From the NCBI GenBank assembly GCA_001566745.1, contig KQ964507.1:52851-75431 (forward strand): a DNA stretch of 22,581 bases, written 5' to 3'. Shown here one piece after another: positions 1-10,673 of the stretch (positions are counted from its first letter, which is position 1; each line of letters opens with the position of its first letter). The position numbers were made by a program, and so were the translations under genes. This DNA is from Conidiobolus coronatus NRRL 28638. Lineage: Eukaryota > Entomophthoromycota > Entomophthoromycetes > Entomophthorales > Conidiobolaceae. Under the pieces are notes generated by a model that was not told the origin of the DNA, did no database searches, and saw only the letters and a list, made by a program, of their open reading frames with translations.

Positions 1-1919
1 GTTATAATATTAATAGAAGTTTTATCTATTTTATAAGAGAAATAACCATATATTAATTTTAGTTAATAAAAGTAAAATTAATAAAATATATATTGAATAT
101 TAATAGTTAGCTGTAAATTTATATAAATAATATATTAATTAAGTATATTTAATAATAATAATATGGTAGGGTAGCTTATTATTTTATTTAATTAAATACT
201 TAAACTTAGGTTTATAATTTTATTATATATTATTAAAAAATTAAAATTACTTAGTAAAATGTTCTTCATTTAAATAATAATTTTCAATATTAAAATAGAA
301 TGATTATGGTTTATTAAGTTTAAAATAACCACAAATAATATATAAAATGGCAAGTTTAATTGTTTTAATAAGTTTATGATGTATAAATTGATTTGCTATT
401 GGTTTTTACCAATTAAAAATGACAAAAATTGGTTAAATATAAAACTCAATAAAAGTCAACCTATAACCAAATATTAAATATGAAAGCTTAGTATATAGAA
501 ATATAGTTCGTATATAACTTATATTTTATATTCAATTCAATATTACGCAAGCCAATGAGCACAATTAAAGTTCACTATTAATGACACCTAAATTGACAAA
601 ACCCTCAAAATGTAATTTAACTAAATTAGTTAGTTTATACCTCAATTACGGTTGTAAAAATTTTATAAATTAATAAAAACTTTACAAAACAATATGTAAA
701 ATGTGAGATTCTTATAGCTTATTTAATTTTATTGTGTTTGCCGCCAATGATAATTTATATTAGTTTTTATATTCCATTTTTAATATTACTTAAACTTATT
801 ATTGCGGATGAGTTAGCCAAAATACTAAGAGAAATATCTTGGACTTGGGTAAGCTTTTAGAGTATAGGTACATAGTCTAACAATAATGTTATTATATATT
901 TATTGTAATATATTAGCTTTTTATTGTGACATTATAGTAGTCTAGATCATCATGTGCTATAATTAATTTTTACATCTTTATATTCATAATCACGCATAAT
1001 ACAATAATATTTATAGAATACGTGATAATAACATGTATAATTTTAATATATGCAAATATATGATGAATGTTGGCTAAGTGCCAATTAGATTAATACTTGT
1101 CAGAATTATGCTATAATAATCGTTAAAAATATATTTGTAGTTTAATAAGCTAAAAATTGGTATTTAAACTAGTGCACTCGTATAGTATTAATTATTGAAA
1201 AGTAAAGAGTTGATATAGATATATGCAATTCTTATAAAAGTAATTAAGCAATATATCTTGGCAAAATTAGAAACCAATAAAAATATTTCTTGCATATCAA
1301 ATCACCTTCACTCCAACTATGTATATCATTATCGTGCTATACCCCTTTGCAAAAATATTTATTTAACTTCGGATAAAAAATGCAAAAAACCAGATTGTGA
1401 CTTACAGCACTAATCTTAGATTACTCATGAACGTGTTATTATACAGGATTATTTTAAATCTTCAAGTACACGCCACTCCTTTCACAGACTCCTTCTATTT
1501 AACTTGCCATTTCTCATGTTATCTTATTTCACTATTTGCACGCTATTTACTTTTGTAGCTGCTATTGGTTAGTTTAGCTATAAAAATTAGCTCATATAAT
1601 TTAAATATAGTTAGAAGTTTTTTATTGCTATTAGCGTTGTATACCTATGGCGAATTGAAACTATTCTATATTTTAAAATAATTGGTTACATAACAATGAC
1701 GATATACCGCGATTAGCAATTAAAGTAATTAATAAAAAAATTCAAGCAAAGCTGCAACTCTACAAAGTAAGAATGAACCACAAAATGGAAAACTAGTCAA
1801 GCCTAGTTATTACTAAAGTGACTAATTTAGTTAAACTGAGAGCCTCCAAACTAAATATCACTTACTCCTTTACAATCTAACGAATAGCAAGTTGGTATAA
1901 TTTTTGAAACCCAATATGA
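1..1919. other. AT-rich intergenic region without a recognisable gene
   Basis: No open frame of convincing length or codon use is present on either strand, and no tRNA-like or rRNA-like sequence was seen. The stretch is dense in A/T runs and stops. The longest ATG frame I noticed (747-860, 37 codons, hydrophobic start) is within what such AT-rich DNA gives by chance. A group of CCAAT/ATTGG motifs lies near 398-556 and is listed separately. The region may hold the promoter of a gene lying to the left of the window. Confidence 0.6.
398..556. promoter_or_regulatory. Cluster of CCAAT-box motifs in both orientations
   Basis: ATTGGT and ACCAAT form a 6-bp inverted repeat with a 4-T loop at 398-413. 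A further ATTGG lies at 428-432 and a CCAAT at 552-556. A TATA-like GTATAAAT sits just before, at 381-388. CCAAT boxes are the target of the fungal Hap/NF-Y complex. No gene start follows on the + strand for over 1.5 kb, so if functional they would serve a leftward gene outside the window. Such motifs also arise by chance in AT-rich DNA. Confidence 0.2.
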
Positions 1920-2045
1920 AGGGGCAGCCTTTATTTTTTTTCGTTGGGTTTCAATTCTTATAAATTGACTCCCCTGAATAAAATTGACTCTTAATTTTTA
2001 TTATTATTTTTTGTTATTATTTTTATCAAAATTTGTATATAAATA
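1920..2045 (+). promoter_or_regulatory. Promoter of Atg22-like copy 1: STRE, Gcn4-core and TATA elements
   Basis: Two stress-response-element cores lie in opposite orientation: AGGGG at 1920-1924 and CCCCT at 1971-1975. Two direct copies of AAATTGACTC at 1962-1971 and 1981-1990, 19 bp apart, each contain the Gcn4/GCRE core TGACTC, although the base after the core is C or T rather than the A of full TGACTCA. A TATA box, TATATAAATA, follows at 2036-2045, about 150 bp before the ATG. In yeasts STREs are read by Msn2/4-type zinc fingers and TGACTC by Gcn4. Use of these sites here is inferred. Confidence 0.4.
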
Positions 2046-2192
2046 CCTTGCAAGTTGCAATTTACTATTAAACTTACATATAAAAATAACACTATTTTTT
2101 TATCTTCTATTTTGTAAATAATATTTATTATCCACTTACATCCATATCTATTCAATATTAAAATTTATTAATTTATTCTAAAAAAATAAAAA

Positions 2193-3749
2193 ATGTCTGC
2201 TATTGAACTCTCTAGTGAACTAGAATTCGTTCAAAAAGAGGTTATTAAACACCCAGTAACTAAGAAAGAAAGATGGGGATTTTATGCTTATGGCTTCGGA
2301 TCTGAGCCTTTTGCTGCCGTTGTAGTTGCAGTTTGCGCCCCAGTTATGCTGGAAAGTCTTACCGCTTTAATCAGTACTAACGATACCACTGGAGAGCCTT
2401 GTGGTACTTCAAACGACTCCAATTGTTCATTTTACCTTGGTAGCGCTAGGTTAAATCCAACTAGTTTTGCCCTTTATGTCACTGCCATTAGTGTAGCAAT
2501 CCAAGCTATTGTATTCGTTGGGTTAAGTGCGCTCGCTGATCATGGAAATAATAGAAAGAGATTGCTATTAAGCACTGGTTTGATTTGTTCCTTATCTTGT
2601 ATAGCTTACTTGGGGGTTGTTAATAGAAATTTATATGGTTTAGCTGCCATTATTACTATTATTGCTAATGTTTCATTTGGTGCTAGTTATGTATTTTATT
2701 ACTCTTATCTGCCTACCCTTACTCAGAATGATGAAGAAGTGCTTGAAGCTAAGGCTAGTGGAAAAGACCCTCACGAGGTTACTATTATTGCAGAGCGCGT
2801 AGGTAATAAGGTTAGTAGCTTAGGGTTCGCCTGGGGATATGGAGGTGCTATTATTGCACTTGCTATAACTGCAGGGATCGCACTTGCTATGGGAGATTCT
2901 GAATACAGTTTGCAAATCGCTGCCGCCGTTAATGGTGCTTGGTATCTTGTTGGAATTATTGTTACTTGGAAATGGCTTGCACCTCGCCCTGGTCCTCCAC
3001 TCCCTCAAGGCGAAAGCTACCTCACTTACTCCTGGAAGTGTATGTTTCAAACTTTATGCGAAGCTCCCAAACTCTCTCAAGCCTTTCTCTTACTACTTAG
3101 CTGGTTCTTACTTTCTGATGGATTAGCAACAGTAGTATATGTAGCCGTTCTATTTGCAAAAACTGAAATGGGATTTACTACATTCGAGATATTCTTAATA
3201 GCATTTATCGCTCCTCTTGCCGCCGGTATTGGGTGTGTATTTTGGCTTCAAGTTCAAAGGTTTTTCAAATTAAGAACAAAAACTATGGTAATCATGTTGA
3301 ATACTCTTTACATGATCATCCCCATTATTGGTGTAGTTTCCATTTATGCTAAAGTTCTCCATACAAAGGTTGAACTTTATATATTCGGAGCCTATCATGG
3401 TTTCTTATTAGGCGCCCTTCAATCATTTTATAGAACCTTATTTGCAGAAATGTTGCCACCTGGTAAAGAGAGTCAGTTCTTCGGCCTTTATCAAATTACT
3501 GATAAGGGATCATCATGGATGGGACCTTTGATTATTGGAGCAATTACTCAAAAAACCGGACAAATCCGCTATGGTTTCTACTTCCTCCTTTGTTCCTTTG
3601 CCATTCCATTTATTCTAAACTTATTAATCGATGTCCATAAAGGTGTACACCAAGCTAAGAATTATAGCAAGAAGTATGGTGGTATCTCTAGCGACTCAGA
3701 CGCTAAAAATGAGATATCTCCCTTTGATGCAAATCTTAAAGAAAATTAA
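2193..3749 (+). CDS. Atg22-like vacuolar amino-acid effluxer, copy 1
   Basis: Intact intronless 518-aa membrane protein of the Atg22 branch of the major facilitator superfamily. In yeast Atg22 exports amino acids such as leucine from the vacuole after autophagic breakdown. Visible here are about twelve hydrophobic segments between residues 31 and 480, the family opening WGFYAYGFGSEPF (28-40), an MFS motif-A-like loop at 110-123 (GLSALADHGNNRKR), the cytosolic-loop signature PRPGPPLPQGESY (264-276) and the C-terminal signature QFFGLYQITDKGSSWMGPL (428-446). C70 and C78, with a sequon N77-C-S, sit in the first external/lumenal loop and are shared by all three copies, suggesting a disulfide. The cytosolic tail is Ser/acidic with a conserved PF near the end. 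The start is supported by homology to copy 2 and by an A at -3. AATAAA lies at 3794-3799. Substrate and vacuolar location are inferred from the family. Confidence 0.9.
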   Translation: MSAIELSSELEFVQKEVIKHPVTKKERWGFYAYGFGSEPFAAVVVAVCAPVMLESLTALISTNDTTGEPCGTSNDSNCSFYLGSARLNPTSFALYVTAISVAIQAIVFVGLSALADHGNNRKRLLLSTGLICSLSCIAYLGVVNRNLYGLAAIITIIANVSFGASYVFYYSYLPTLTQNDEEVLEAKASGKDPHEVTIIAERVGNKVSSLGFAWGYGGAIIALAITAGIALAMGDSEYSLQIAAAVNGAWYLVGIIVTWKWLAPRPGPPLPQGESYLTYSWKCMFQTLCEAPKLSQAFLLLLSWFLLSDGLATVVYVAVLFAKTEMGFTTFEIFLIAFIAPLAAGIGCVFWLQVQRFFKLRTKTMVIMLNTLYMIIPIIGVVSIYAKVLHTKVELYIFGAYHGFLLGALQSFYRTLFAEMLPPGKESQFFGLYQITDKGSSWMGPLIIGAITQKTGQIRYGFYFLLCSFAIPFILNLLIDVHKGVHQAKNYSKKYGGISSDSDAKNEISPFDANLKEN

Positions 3750-4154
3750 GTTTTGTTTTATTTTGTTAATATTTTGTATATATCCCCTTGTTAAATAAAT
3801 ATTTTTATTGTGTTAATCCTTTTTACTTATTTATCAAGTAACTATAACTCCTCTGTCTTAAAACTTTATTAATTGGCCGTTATATTAATTTATAAATATT
3901 TATTAGGATTAAAATTTTTTGTATAAAACAAAATTTATATTAATTGAGTATGCAGTTGAAAATAAGAAAAATAAGTATCTAGTATTGGGTTAATGCATAT
4001 ATTATTATTGTATCAAGAAAACGTTTATTAATTAAAAAAATATGTTCAAAATATATATCTATGATAGTATATATGAAATAAAAACTATACGTTCACACAA
4101 CAAAAATCTACTAACAATTATCTCTAAATTAATTACTTTTTGCCTCAACAAAAT
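3750..4154. other. Convergent 3' intergenic region
   Basis: This stretch lies between the stops of Atg22-like copy 1 (+) and the secreted protein gene (-). It holds AATAAA at 3794-3799, 45 nt after the first stop, a likely polyadenylation signal. Otherwise it is AT-rich with no gene seen. Confidence 0.6.
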
Positions 4155-5585
4155 TTAAAAAAGCTTGTGTTGTTTTCTAGTTTTACGCATTTTTTGCTGT
4201 TGTTCTTGGAATTGCTGAGCATCAGAGAATTTATCTTTAATAACTACTCTGTGGTCAGCCATATTATTAAATCTTTCCCTACGTTTTAACATGGGAGCGG
4301 CTTCTGTTTCGATTTGAGTTAGTACCTTGTCTAACTGGCTAGGGGATGAAGGTGCTGAAGGTGATTGGGATGGTATAGTGGAGGACTGTTCGCTAACTAT
4401 AGAAGCTTTAAATTGGCTTTCCTGGGCTAGGGGTGATGCTTGTTGAGGATGAATTGAACTGGCTTGGAGGGAATTCTTCTGACTTGTAGCTGGTTTCGCT
4501 GGAATTGCTTCTGGCTTGGGTTTTGTTGATGCAGCAGATAATTTCTGCTGTTGGTGGGATGATGACGATGAAGAAGATGATCCTAAAGACTTAATTTCTT
4601 GAGAGCTATGGATTGTTGATACATCTGGTAATTCTTTGGATTTGGGCTTCACTGATGAAGATGCTAATTTCTGAGAATGATTAACTGATGAAGATGTGGA
4701 TGCTGCTTGTAATGGATCTGCTGATGGCTTAGATCTGGCTAAGTTATGGTATATAGATGGATCTGCGTATCCATTATAACTGGCAACTGAGTATGCTGCT
4801 GGGTATGCTGCCGTGTAGTAACTATATGCTGGAACTGAGCTTACATCGTAAACTGTAGGGTAATCATACTTAACATACACAGGGTTATATGCAGGCAGTG
4901 GAGATGATTGGAATTGGAATTGATAATTATCGGATGAGCTTACTTCGCTACCATTGTCATCCGTACTGGCCATAAGGTCATCTAGTAAGCTTCTAGTAGA
5001 TCCAGCAGGTGATGGCTGCTCTGAGTTTTCCTCAGTGGGTGCAGGAGCTTCAGATTCAGCCTGTGGGGCTTCTTCTTGGCTAGGCTGAGGATTAGGTTCG
5101 CTACTTGGCTGAGCGTTGGCATCAGGCTGGGATTGAGGCTGTGGTTGAGGTTGAGGTTGAGGTTGCGCTTGAGGAGTTTGCTGTGGGGTTGCAGCTATAG
5201 CTGGAGGTGCAAAAGCGTTAGGATTTACCGTTAACTGACTAGCTTGAAGTTGGGCATCAGAAGCAATTTGAGCGACAGCATTAGCAAAATCCTGGAAAGC
5301 TTTTTGCATTTTCATTTGTAACTCGGTAGTAGCCTGGCTTGGGATCACGCCAGCTCCGCTAGGAGTTTGAAGAGAAGCTATTTGATTGGCCAACTGATTA
5401 TCTGCCATTACAGCGTTAGTCTTTGCATTGGATTGATGATTCGATACTTCTTCCTGCTCTGAACTAGAGGTAAAGTTGCTCAATAAACCATTACCCTCTC
5501 TGTGAGCAGCGGTATACTTATAAGAAAGCTGAGGAAGAGCACTTATTAAAGGGATCAACCCTATTAAAAGTATATCATTCCTCAT
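4155..5585 (-). CDS. Secreted, cysteine-free Q/P/S-rich protein with a Tyr-rich centre
   Basis: I do not recognise a family. The ATG at 5585 is preferred: the frame extends 19 codons further upstream only with a TTG at its head, and starting at 5585 gives a clear signal peptide (MRNDILLIGLIPLISA, likely cut near residue 16) and an A at -3. The 476-aa product contains no cysteine. In order: a polar N-terminus with an NFTS sequon at 37; an amphipathic, Gln/Ala-rich stretch at about 84-118; a QP dipeptide tract at about 139-153; an acidic Pro/Glu part (160-215); a tyrosine-rich block (221-279) with 14 Tyr in 59 residues, several as PAY, AYP or SYY; Ser/Lys/Gln low complexity including eight Ser in a row (336-343); and a charged tail (432-476) ending basic. 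Tyr-rich, Cys-free secreted proteins often serve in walls, coats or adhesives, but that role is only a guess here. Intronless. Confidence 0.8.
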   Translation of the reverse strand: MRNDILLIGLIPLISALPQLSYKYTAAHREGNGLLSNFTSSSEQEEVSNHQSNAKTNAVMADNQLANQIASLQTPSGAGVIPSQATTELQMKMQKAFQDFANAVAQIASDAQLQASQLTVNPNAFAPPAIAATPQQTPQAQPQPQPQPQPQSQPDANAQPSSEPNPQPSQEEAPQAESEAPAPTEENSEQPSPAGSTRSLLDDLMASTDDNGSEVSSSDNYQFQFQSSPLPAYNPVYVKYDYPTVYDVSSVPAYSYYTAAYPAAYSVASYNGYADPSIYHNLARSKPSADPLQAASTSSSVNHSQKLASSSVKPKSKELPDVSTIHSSQEIKSLGSSSSSSSSHQQQKLSAASTKPKPEAIPAKPATSQKNSLQASSIHPQQASPLAQESQFKASIVSEQSSTIPSQSPSAPSSPSQLDKVLTQIETEAAPMLKRRERFNNMADHRVVIKDKFSDAQQFQEQQQKMRKTRKQHKLF

Positions 5586-5642
5586 TATGATTAAAATGAA
5601 TGCTAAATGTAAATGAAATAAATGAAAATTGGAGTAATCCAA

Positions 5643-5663
5643 GTATAAAATTCAATTTTATAC
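5643..5663 (-). promoter_or_regulatory. Palindromic TATA element of the secreted-protein gene
   Basis: A 21-bp perfect palindrome: GTATAAAATT and its reverse complement flank a central C. It carries TATAAAAT on both strands and lies 58-78 bp upstream of the chosen ATG at 5585, in place for a TATA box of this leftward gene. No rightward gene start is nearby. Confidence 0.45.
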
Positions 5664-7006
5664 ACTTTCTTAATACAATGAAACACCTTTAAATTTTAAA
5701 ATTTTTCTTCCGAAGTATTAGAAAATTATGAAATAAAATATTAAACTTTAGTAAAGTTTCAGTAATTATAGTTAGAATTATAATGGTTTATTAAACGCTT
5801 GCGCATGTTAGAAGCCTCTTAATACTATTAATCTTGCTTTAGTATAAAATTAATATGATTTAATTTCAAAACTAAATATACAAAAAAATTAATTTCACAT
5901 TACTAGGCTATTGTTTAAAAGTAAAATGAAATATTAATTACATATAAAATTGATATATATGGTATAATAAATATATTTTATTAATATTATTTAAATCATA
6001 TCTAATACTGACAAAAATAATAAACTAACTAGCAAGCTACACTAACTTGAGCTCTTTTTATATTAGCTAATTTATTGAGATCTTCGAGCTGAAGTTAGGA
6101 GAATTGGGACTAAAATATTAGGGTATTAATTAATATGTTTCAACTTTACAATAATTATATTATATAATATTAAAATACAGTTAATCTACTACTCAATTAT
6201 ACTCTCTTTTGCTTTGATATATTGATTAGCTTTATATATATTGTACTATAATCGAATAACTGTAATCATTTTGACTATTGTTAGTTTTATTATAATGAAT
6301 ATTGAAAGTATGATTTGAGGTTAAGATTAATATGCTAATATCTTTCTTAGTTGAATATAGTCAGACTATATAAATATATAAATAATTTATAATAGTTCAA
6401 ATTATAGCATATAATTAAATCATAAAAATCATATTAACCTTAGTTTGTAACAATTAATCAACATAAATATAAAATTAAATATGAGGCTATATTCATTTAT
6501 TTTTTTACATATTATGTCAAAATGCGGATTAGTTATAGATAATAGAAGCAAATGTACGTTAATGGGTTTAATAGCATTAGCTATATTTATTTATATTAAA
6601 ACTCAGTAAATATACATACCCTTATCTCAACTTCTCAAAATCTTTACTACTTAACTACTCATTAGTAGCTATATAAACCTCAATATAACCTAAATTGTTA
6701 ATATTAGAAAACTATTTTTTGAGTGATTAACTTTTTAAATAATCAGAAGACAATTTCGAATTATTTTTTGTCATGTGATAAATTGGATGAATTTTGTATG
6801 CTGTGAGAATTAGTTAAAGCTGTAATGACTTTTGTATTGCGTGGTTTGTGTTTTTCTAAAATTATTTGTATTGGGCTAGTGTTTTGCTAATATTCATCAA
6901 TTTGTAATATATCTTACTTAGATTAAAATATTGAATACTGTGATTTTCGATATTATAATAAAATTACATAACGTGTAATATAAGAGCTAAAATCTCTGAT
7001 TATTAT
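5664..7006. other. Divergent intergenic region, nothing recognised
   Basis: This lies between the divergent secreted-protein and ETF-alpha genes. It is AT-rich with frequent stops. A 42-codon ATG frame at 6481-6609 with two hydrophobic patches is within chance expectation for this composition. No RNA gene or repeat was seen. Confidence 0.55.
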
Positions 7007-7063
7007 CCAATCCTAATTATACCTATTCCGCCTTAACCAATAATAATCATCCTATTTACCAAT
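7007..7063 (+). promoter_or_regulatory. Three CCAAT boxes upstream of the ETF alpha gene
   Basis: CCAAT occurs at 7007-7011, 7037-7041 and 7059-7063, all on the same strand, 173, 143 and 121 bp before the ATG at 7180. CCAAT boxes bind the Hap2/3/5 (NF-Y) complex, which in yeasts drives genes for respiration. Three in 57 bp next to a mitochondrial flavoprotein gene is consistent with that control. Binding is inferred. Confidence 0.5.
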
Positions 7064-7179
7064 TTAGAATATTAATCTGATAAAAAATTATTATGTCACC
7101 AAAAAAATTTTATAATGACTACTTTTAATAAAATTTTGTTTTTAATCATCTTTAACTCTTAATAATAAAATAAATTAAT

Positions 7180-8398
<1,219 letters not shown>

Positions 8399-10546
8399 AT
8401 CGAGATACTTTAATATTAGTATATAAATAACTCTTATATCTTTAAACTATTTTTATATCATTAATACTGCTTATTGTCTAATAGTATAATATAAATCACT
8501 ATTTAAGTTTAAATTTTATTAAAGTATAATTCAATTTGCAACCATTGCTAAAAACTGTCCAATTTTACTTCACCAAAAATAAATTATCTTTAATGCTTGA
8601 TTAAATTACTAATTTAATTGATGTTTTTCCAATATACCCTTTATCATATTTTGATCACTATTATTTAAAAGATGTCACTGGAAACAAGTCTCAATAAAAT
8701 TTAAATTATTTAGCACAATTTAGATAAAAAGCAGATGCTGGCTCAATAGATTTATATATGAAAGATTCTGGCTAAAACGAGGAAAATTTAACCAAAAATT
8801 ATTGTTTTTAGTTGCTTAAAACTTATTAAAAAGTAACTTTTATTAGTTAAGCTTGATAACATAGTATTTTAGTATGATATTATTATCAATTCTCTATCAA
8901 ATAGTTACTATACACACTGAAAACTTGGTTAAAAAAATAAAATTTTGAATTGAGCTCATACAAAATTTGAACCGAGTTAACTATAATCTTTCATATTACT
9001 TTAATTGTTAAAATATTCAAGTTATATGATATATTATATTTTTTTAAAGAGTGTTATATTATATCAAGATATTCCTATATAAAACGATTAAAACTATAAT
9101 ACATAATTTGTATAGATTTACCTTCTCTATATTTCGATTTAGAGTTAAGTTAATGGATAGTTTATATTAGATGCTACACTTATAATACTAAAATAAATTA
9201 ATATTAGAGTATTGTTAAATATAACCAGCTATACTTAAACAACTCGCATTGTTGATGATATCTATTTCGAATATATATAGTTAGCTCTAATACCTCTATA
9301 AAACTTAAATTTTAATCTTAATTCTAGAGTTTTGTCATATTTTTTTAGCTACTTGATCCATTTGATTAGTATTATTTATTTAACTAAATATACATATTTT
9401 TAGCAAAGTGAAGCATAATAGAGTGCATTATAAATAATTACATTATATGACTAAAGATTGATGCATATTAAATACAAAATATTTGATTTAACGATACTTA
9501 ATTTTTAATAGAACATTAAACTAGATTTTTACACTTTTATTTCAGATTAGTTTTGCATTTAAATTTTTATGTTTAGATTTTAAGTATTTTTGCCAATAAA
9601 GCTATTATTGAGTGTATAGTATAGTACATTAAACAAGACTGAGAGTTAAAGAGTTAGCTAATATATTTTACTTAATAAATCATATCAGTTTGCAACTTTG
9701 ACATATTGCAAATTAATATTATATATCATTAACAAATGCGATCTTTTATATCTACTAACTCAATTATGCTAATCGTTTATTAATATTATAGCTGATGTAT
9801 AGGCTCGGGTTTTAACCTACACTGTGATATAGCTAATACAATTATTTTTAACTTATAAAAAGCACTCATATACGCAAATTTTAGTATGTCAATTTTTTCT
9901 ATATTTAATTTATGCTTAAATCTCGTTAAGTTTGAAGTGCTACTTATAATACAGCATTTCTCCAAAATTGAGCTTATTTATGTCAATTTTGTAAATATGT
10001 ATAGATTTAAGCTAAAGTACAATATTGTACGAATAAAGATAATTATAATGAGTGCATACTAGACCTTTAATTCAGTTAAAATTTATAAGACAGCAGTAGC
10101 TGTTAGTTATTATAGCTAAATATTATAAATCAGCCACAAACAAAAAATACAAAAAGCTTTAAATTTTAACAACTTTAATTGGCTTATACAAATCTCTGGG
10201 GGCAGGAAGTGATGTGTTTAGATAAAATATTGGCAATATAACTTTTAAATAAACTCAGAAAAGTTAATATTTTTATTAATATTTTAGGTTGTATTGGTCT
10301 AGATGCTATTTATACATATTATCACCAATTTTAGCATTATAAAAACACTGTTTAATTAATATTAGTGTTAAATAGTTTAATATATTGAGGAATGCATTAC
10401 AAATAAAAATAATTATCACTGCTATTTTTCTGTAATTTTTTTAGATTTTTTAGTCTATAACTGAGTTTGTTTGAAACACTTGAATAATTAACATTATTGG
10501 CCAATATTAATTTCATTCTCTTGTACTAAGGCTTGTAATTTATTTA
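8399..10546. other. Intergenic region with one dispersed repeat copy
   Basis: More than 2 kb of AT-rich DNA separates ETF-alpha from Atg22-like copy 2. No coding frame or RNA gene is supported. The only structure found is the repeat at 8873-8996, listed separately. A locally GC-richer patch (CTGGGGGCAGGAAGTGATG) lies at about 10195-10214 but was not identified. Confidence 0.55.
8873..8996 (+). repeat. 124-bp dispersed repeat, copy A (MITE-like)
   Basis: This stretch matches the reverse complement of 22412-22535 at about 85% by eye over its full length. It starts TATGATATTATTAT and ends ATAATCTTTCATA, so the termini are imperfect inverted repeats (TATGA...TCATA). Inside, AACTTGGTT and AACCGAGTT form a second inverted pair able to make a hairpin. 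It has no coding capacity. The form suits a small non-autonomous DNA element, but target duplications could not be fixed. Confidence 0.6.
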
Positions 10547-10556
10547 TATATAAATA
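10547..10556 (+). promoter_or_regulatory. TATA box of Atg22-like copy 2
   Basis: TATATAAATA lies 127 bp before the ATG at 10674 and is identical to the TATA box of copy 1. The STRE and TGACTC motifs seen before copy 1 were not found here, so the two promoters probably differ in control. Confidence 0.45.
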
Positions 10557-10673
10557 GTTTTGTTCACTACTGCTTCAAGTTTGCTGAATATATTATTATT
10601 ATTTTGTTTTAGTAATAGTAATAAAATTTTTCAAAGTTATTCTTTATATATAAATTTATCTAAAGCATAGCAA

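Noticed and set aside
747-860. 37-codon ATG frame with a hydrophobic start and a GCCGCCA-ATG context
   Set aside because: Frames of this length are expected many times by chance in a 22-kb window this rich in A/T, and no second exon or homology is evident.
2820-3126. Open frames antisense to and overlapping the transporter genes (also at 11213-11580)
   Set aside because: They shadow the conserved transporter codons and have no features of their own.
5586-5642. 19-codon N-terminal extension of the secreted protein
   Set aside because: Its first codon is TTG, and the ATG at 5585 gives a clean signal peptide.
6481-6609. 42-codon ATG frame with two hydrophobic stretches
   Set aside because: Again within chance expectation, with A/T-saturated codons and no recognisable family.
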